64,000 bases of DNA, from the NCBI GenBank assembly GCA_003241695.1, contig QFPN01000002.1, positions 1 through 64,000 of the forward strand, given 5' to 3'. Positions within the stretch are counted from its first letter, which is position 1; every line of letters starts with the position of its first letter. Of the stretch, positions 63,060 to 64,000 are shown in pieces. This stretch comes from Ancylobacter novellus. GTDB taxonomy: Bacteria; Pseudomonadota; Alphaproteobacteria; Rhizobiales; Methylopilaceae. A program made the translations under genes and the position numbers. Below the pieces are notes generated by a model. The model worked only from the letters and a program-made list of their open reading frames with translations, made no database searches and had not been told where the DNA came from.

Positions 63060-64000
63060 ATGCCGCGTCGCCTGCTCGCCGCCCTGTCGCTTTCAGCGCT
63101 TGCACTGACCGCGGCCTTCGCGCCGCCGGCCGAAGCCGCGCCGAAGAAGAATTTCGAGATCGCCTGGACCATCTATGTCGGCTGGATGCCGTGGGCCTAC
63201 GCCGCCGAGGCCGGCATCGTGAAGAAGTGGGCCGACAAGTACGGCATCGACATCAAGGTCACGCAGATCAACGACTACGTGGAGTCGATCAACCAGTACA
63301 CGGCCGGCAAGTTCGACGGCGTGACGCTGACCAACATGGACGCGCTGACCATTCCGGCCGCCGGCGGCGTCGACACGACCGCGGTCATCGTCGGCGACTT
63401 CTCGAACGGCAATGACGGCGTCGTCTCCAAGAAGGCGAAGACCGTCGCAGAGCTCAAGGGCGCGAGCGTCAACCTCGTGGAACTCTCCGTCTCACACTAC
63501 CTGCTCGCCCGCGCGCTCGACAAGAACGGCATGGCCGAGAAGGACGTGAAGGTCGTCAACACCTCGGACGCCGACATCGTCGCCGCCTTCAAGGCGCCGG
63601 ACGTCGAACAGGTCGTGACCTGGAACCCGCTGCTCGCCGAAGTCGCGGCGGAGCCGGGCGCGACGAAGCTGTTCGACTCCTCGCAGATCCCCGGCGAGAT
63701 CATCGACACGCTCGGCGTCAACACCGAGACGCTCAAGGACAATCCGGACTTCGGCAAGGCGCTCGCGGGCATCTGGTACGAGACCATGGCGGCGATGGAG
63801 GGCGAGGCCGGGAAGGCTGCGCGCGAATCCATGGCCAAGCAGTCCGGCACCGACCTTGCGGGCTTCGACGCCCAGCTCGCCGCCACCAAGCTGTTTTCGA
63901 AGCCTGCCGACGCGGTGGCCTTCGTCGAAAGCCCCGATCTCATCAAGACCATGGATCTCGTGCGGACCTTCTCGTTCGACCACGGGCTGCTCGGCGAGGG
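63060..64000 (+). CDS. ABC transporter substrate-binding protein for guanidine/urea-type compounds (partial at 3' end)
   Basis: Open from ATG 63060 (GAGGAG 7 nt upstream) to the window edge; 313 codons are seen, without a stop. A signal peptide (MPRRLLAALSLSALALTAAFAPPAEA) precedes NitT/TauT-type sequence: FEIAWTIYVGWMPWAYAAEAGIVKKWADKYGIDIKVTQINDYVESINQYTAGKFDGVTLTNMDALTIPAAGGVDTTAVIVGDFSNGND. This is the family (TIGR03427 as I recall) found beside urea/guanidine carboxylases. With the ykkC riboswitch directly upstream, a guanidine uptake role is the natural reading. The permease and ATPase should lie just outside the window. Confidence 0.88.
   Translation, partial: MPRRLLAALSLSALALTAAFAPPAEAAPKKNFEIAWTIYVGWMPWAYAAEAGIVKKWADKYGIDIKVTQINDYVESINQYTAGKFDGVTLTNMDALTIPAAGGVDTTAVIVGDFSNGNDGVVSKKAKTVAELKGASVNLVELSVSHYLLARALDKNGMAEKDVKVVNTSDADIVAAFKAPDVEQVVTWNPLLAEVAAEPGATKLFDSSQIPGEIIDTLGVNTETLKDNPDFGKALAGIWYETMAAMEGEAGKAARESMAKQSGTDLAGFDAQLAATKLFSKPADAVAFVESPDLIKTMDLVRTFSFDHGLLGE

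Overview
The window is high-GC DNA, dense in genes and rich in Ala/Arg, with alphaproteobacterial gene content: Acr3-type arsenic operon, GvcA-like LysR regulators, fused UreAB urease subunit, IscR/RirA-like Rrf2 regulator, DUF930 protein and SorT-type sulfite dehydrogenase. A Hyphomicrobiales (Rhizobiales) chromosome is the best fit; genus is not assigned. No rRNA, tRNA or CRISPR array was found.

Layout. 1-4.1 kb: a compact tyrosine recombinase, then a minus-strand ECF sigma/anti-sigma pair followed by sulfite dehydrogenase (sorT) and its cytochrome c. 4.8-6.5 kb: DUF47/Pit phosphate uptake pair. 6.5-10.1 kb: SDR and MFS exporter divergent from a LysR gene, then MgtC. 10.1-13.2 kb: PhoPQ-like two-component system in the order PepSY-RR-HK-DUF930-MgtC, with a second PepSY gene divergent. 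13.8-17.6 kb: arsenic operon arsR-acr3-arsC-arsH-MFS. 17.9-28.8 kb: the most unusual region. A seven-gene minus-strand operon (small membrane protein, thermostable-hemolysin-family protein, acyl-CoA ligase-like protein, TenA/heme-oxygenase-like iron oxidase, SDR, TPR protein, methyltransferase) lies between two two-component systems; one of these is in a divergent operon PepSY-cytochrome b-RR-HK-VIT. Matching GCTTAC-N5-GCTTAC direct repeats precede the biosynthetic genes. 28.8-30.65 kb: remnant of an integrated element, with a PD-(D/E)XK-like unknown gene and a decayed serine recombinase, abutting a truncated arfB gene. 31.8-36.4 kb: a single-chain MmeI-like restriction-modification enzyme, a Crp/Fnr regulator and an Rrf2 regulator. 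36.5-51.1 kb: core metabolism (thioesterase, class I fumarase, L-lactate permease, dxs, TetR, ilvC, GGDEF-EAL, DedA, pdxY, NUDIX, leuA with a leucine-codon leader and attenuator-like hairpin). 51.1-55.6 kb: secreted M4 protease and recG. 55.8-62.3 kb: urease operon ureD-ureAB-[vapBC]-ureC-[unknown]-ureE ... ureF-ureG, interrupted by a toxin-antitoxin pair and an opposite-strand gene. 62.9 kb to the end: a guanidine-I (ykkC) riboswitch upstream of an ABC transporter substrate-binding protein that runs off the window.

How the genes work together. Nitrogen: the riboswitch-controlled transporter and the urease locus sit back to back, which fits guanidine/urea salvage. Metals and redox stress: arsenic efflux, sulfite oxidation under an ECF sigma factor, PepSY-linked two-component systems and a VIT iron/manganese transporter. 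The hemolysin-family/ligase/iron-oxidase/SDR operon reads like a small biosynthetic pathway for an acyl-derived product under dedicated two-component control, and is the best candidate here for an undescribed system.
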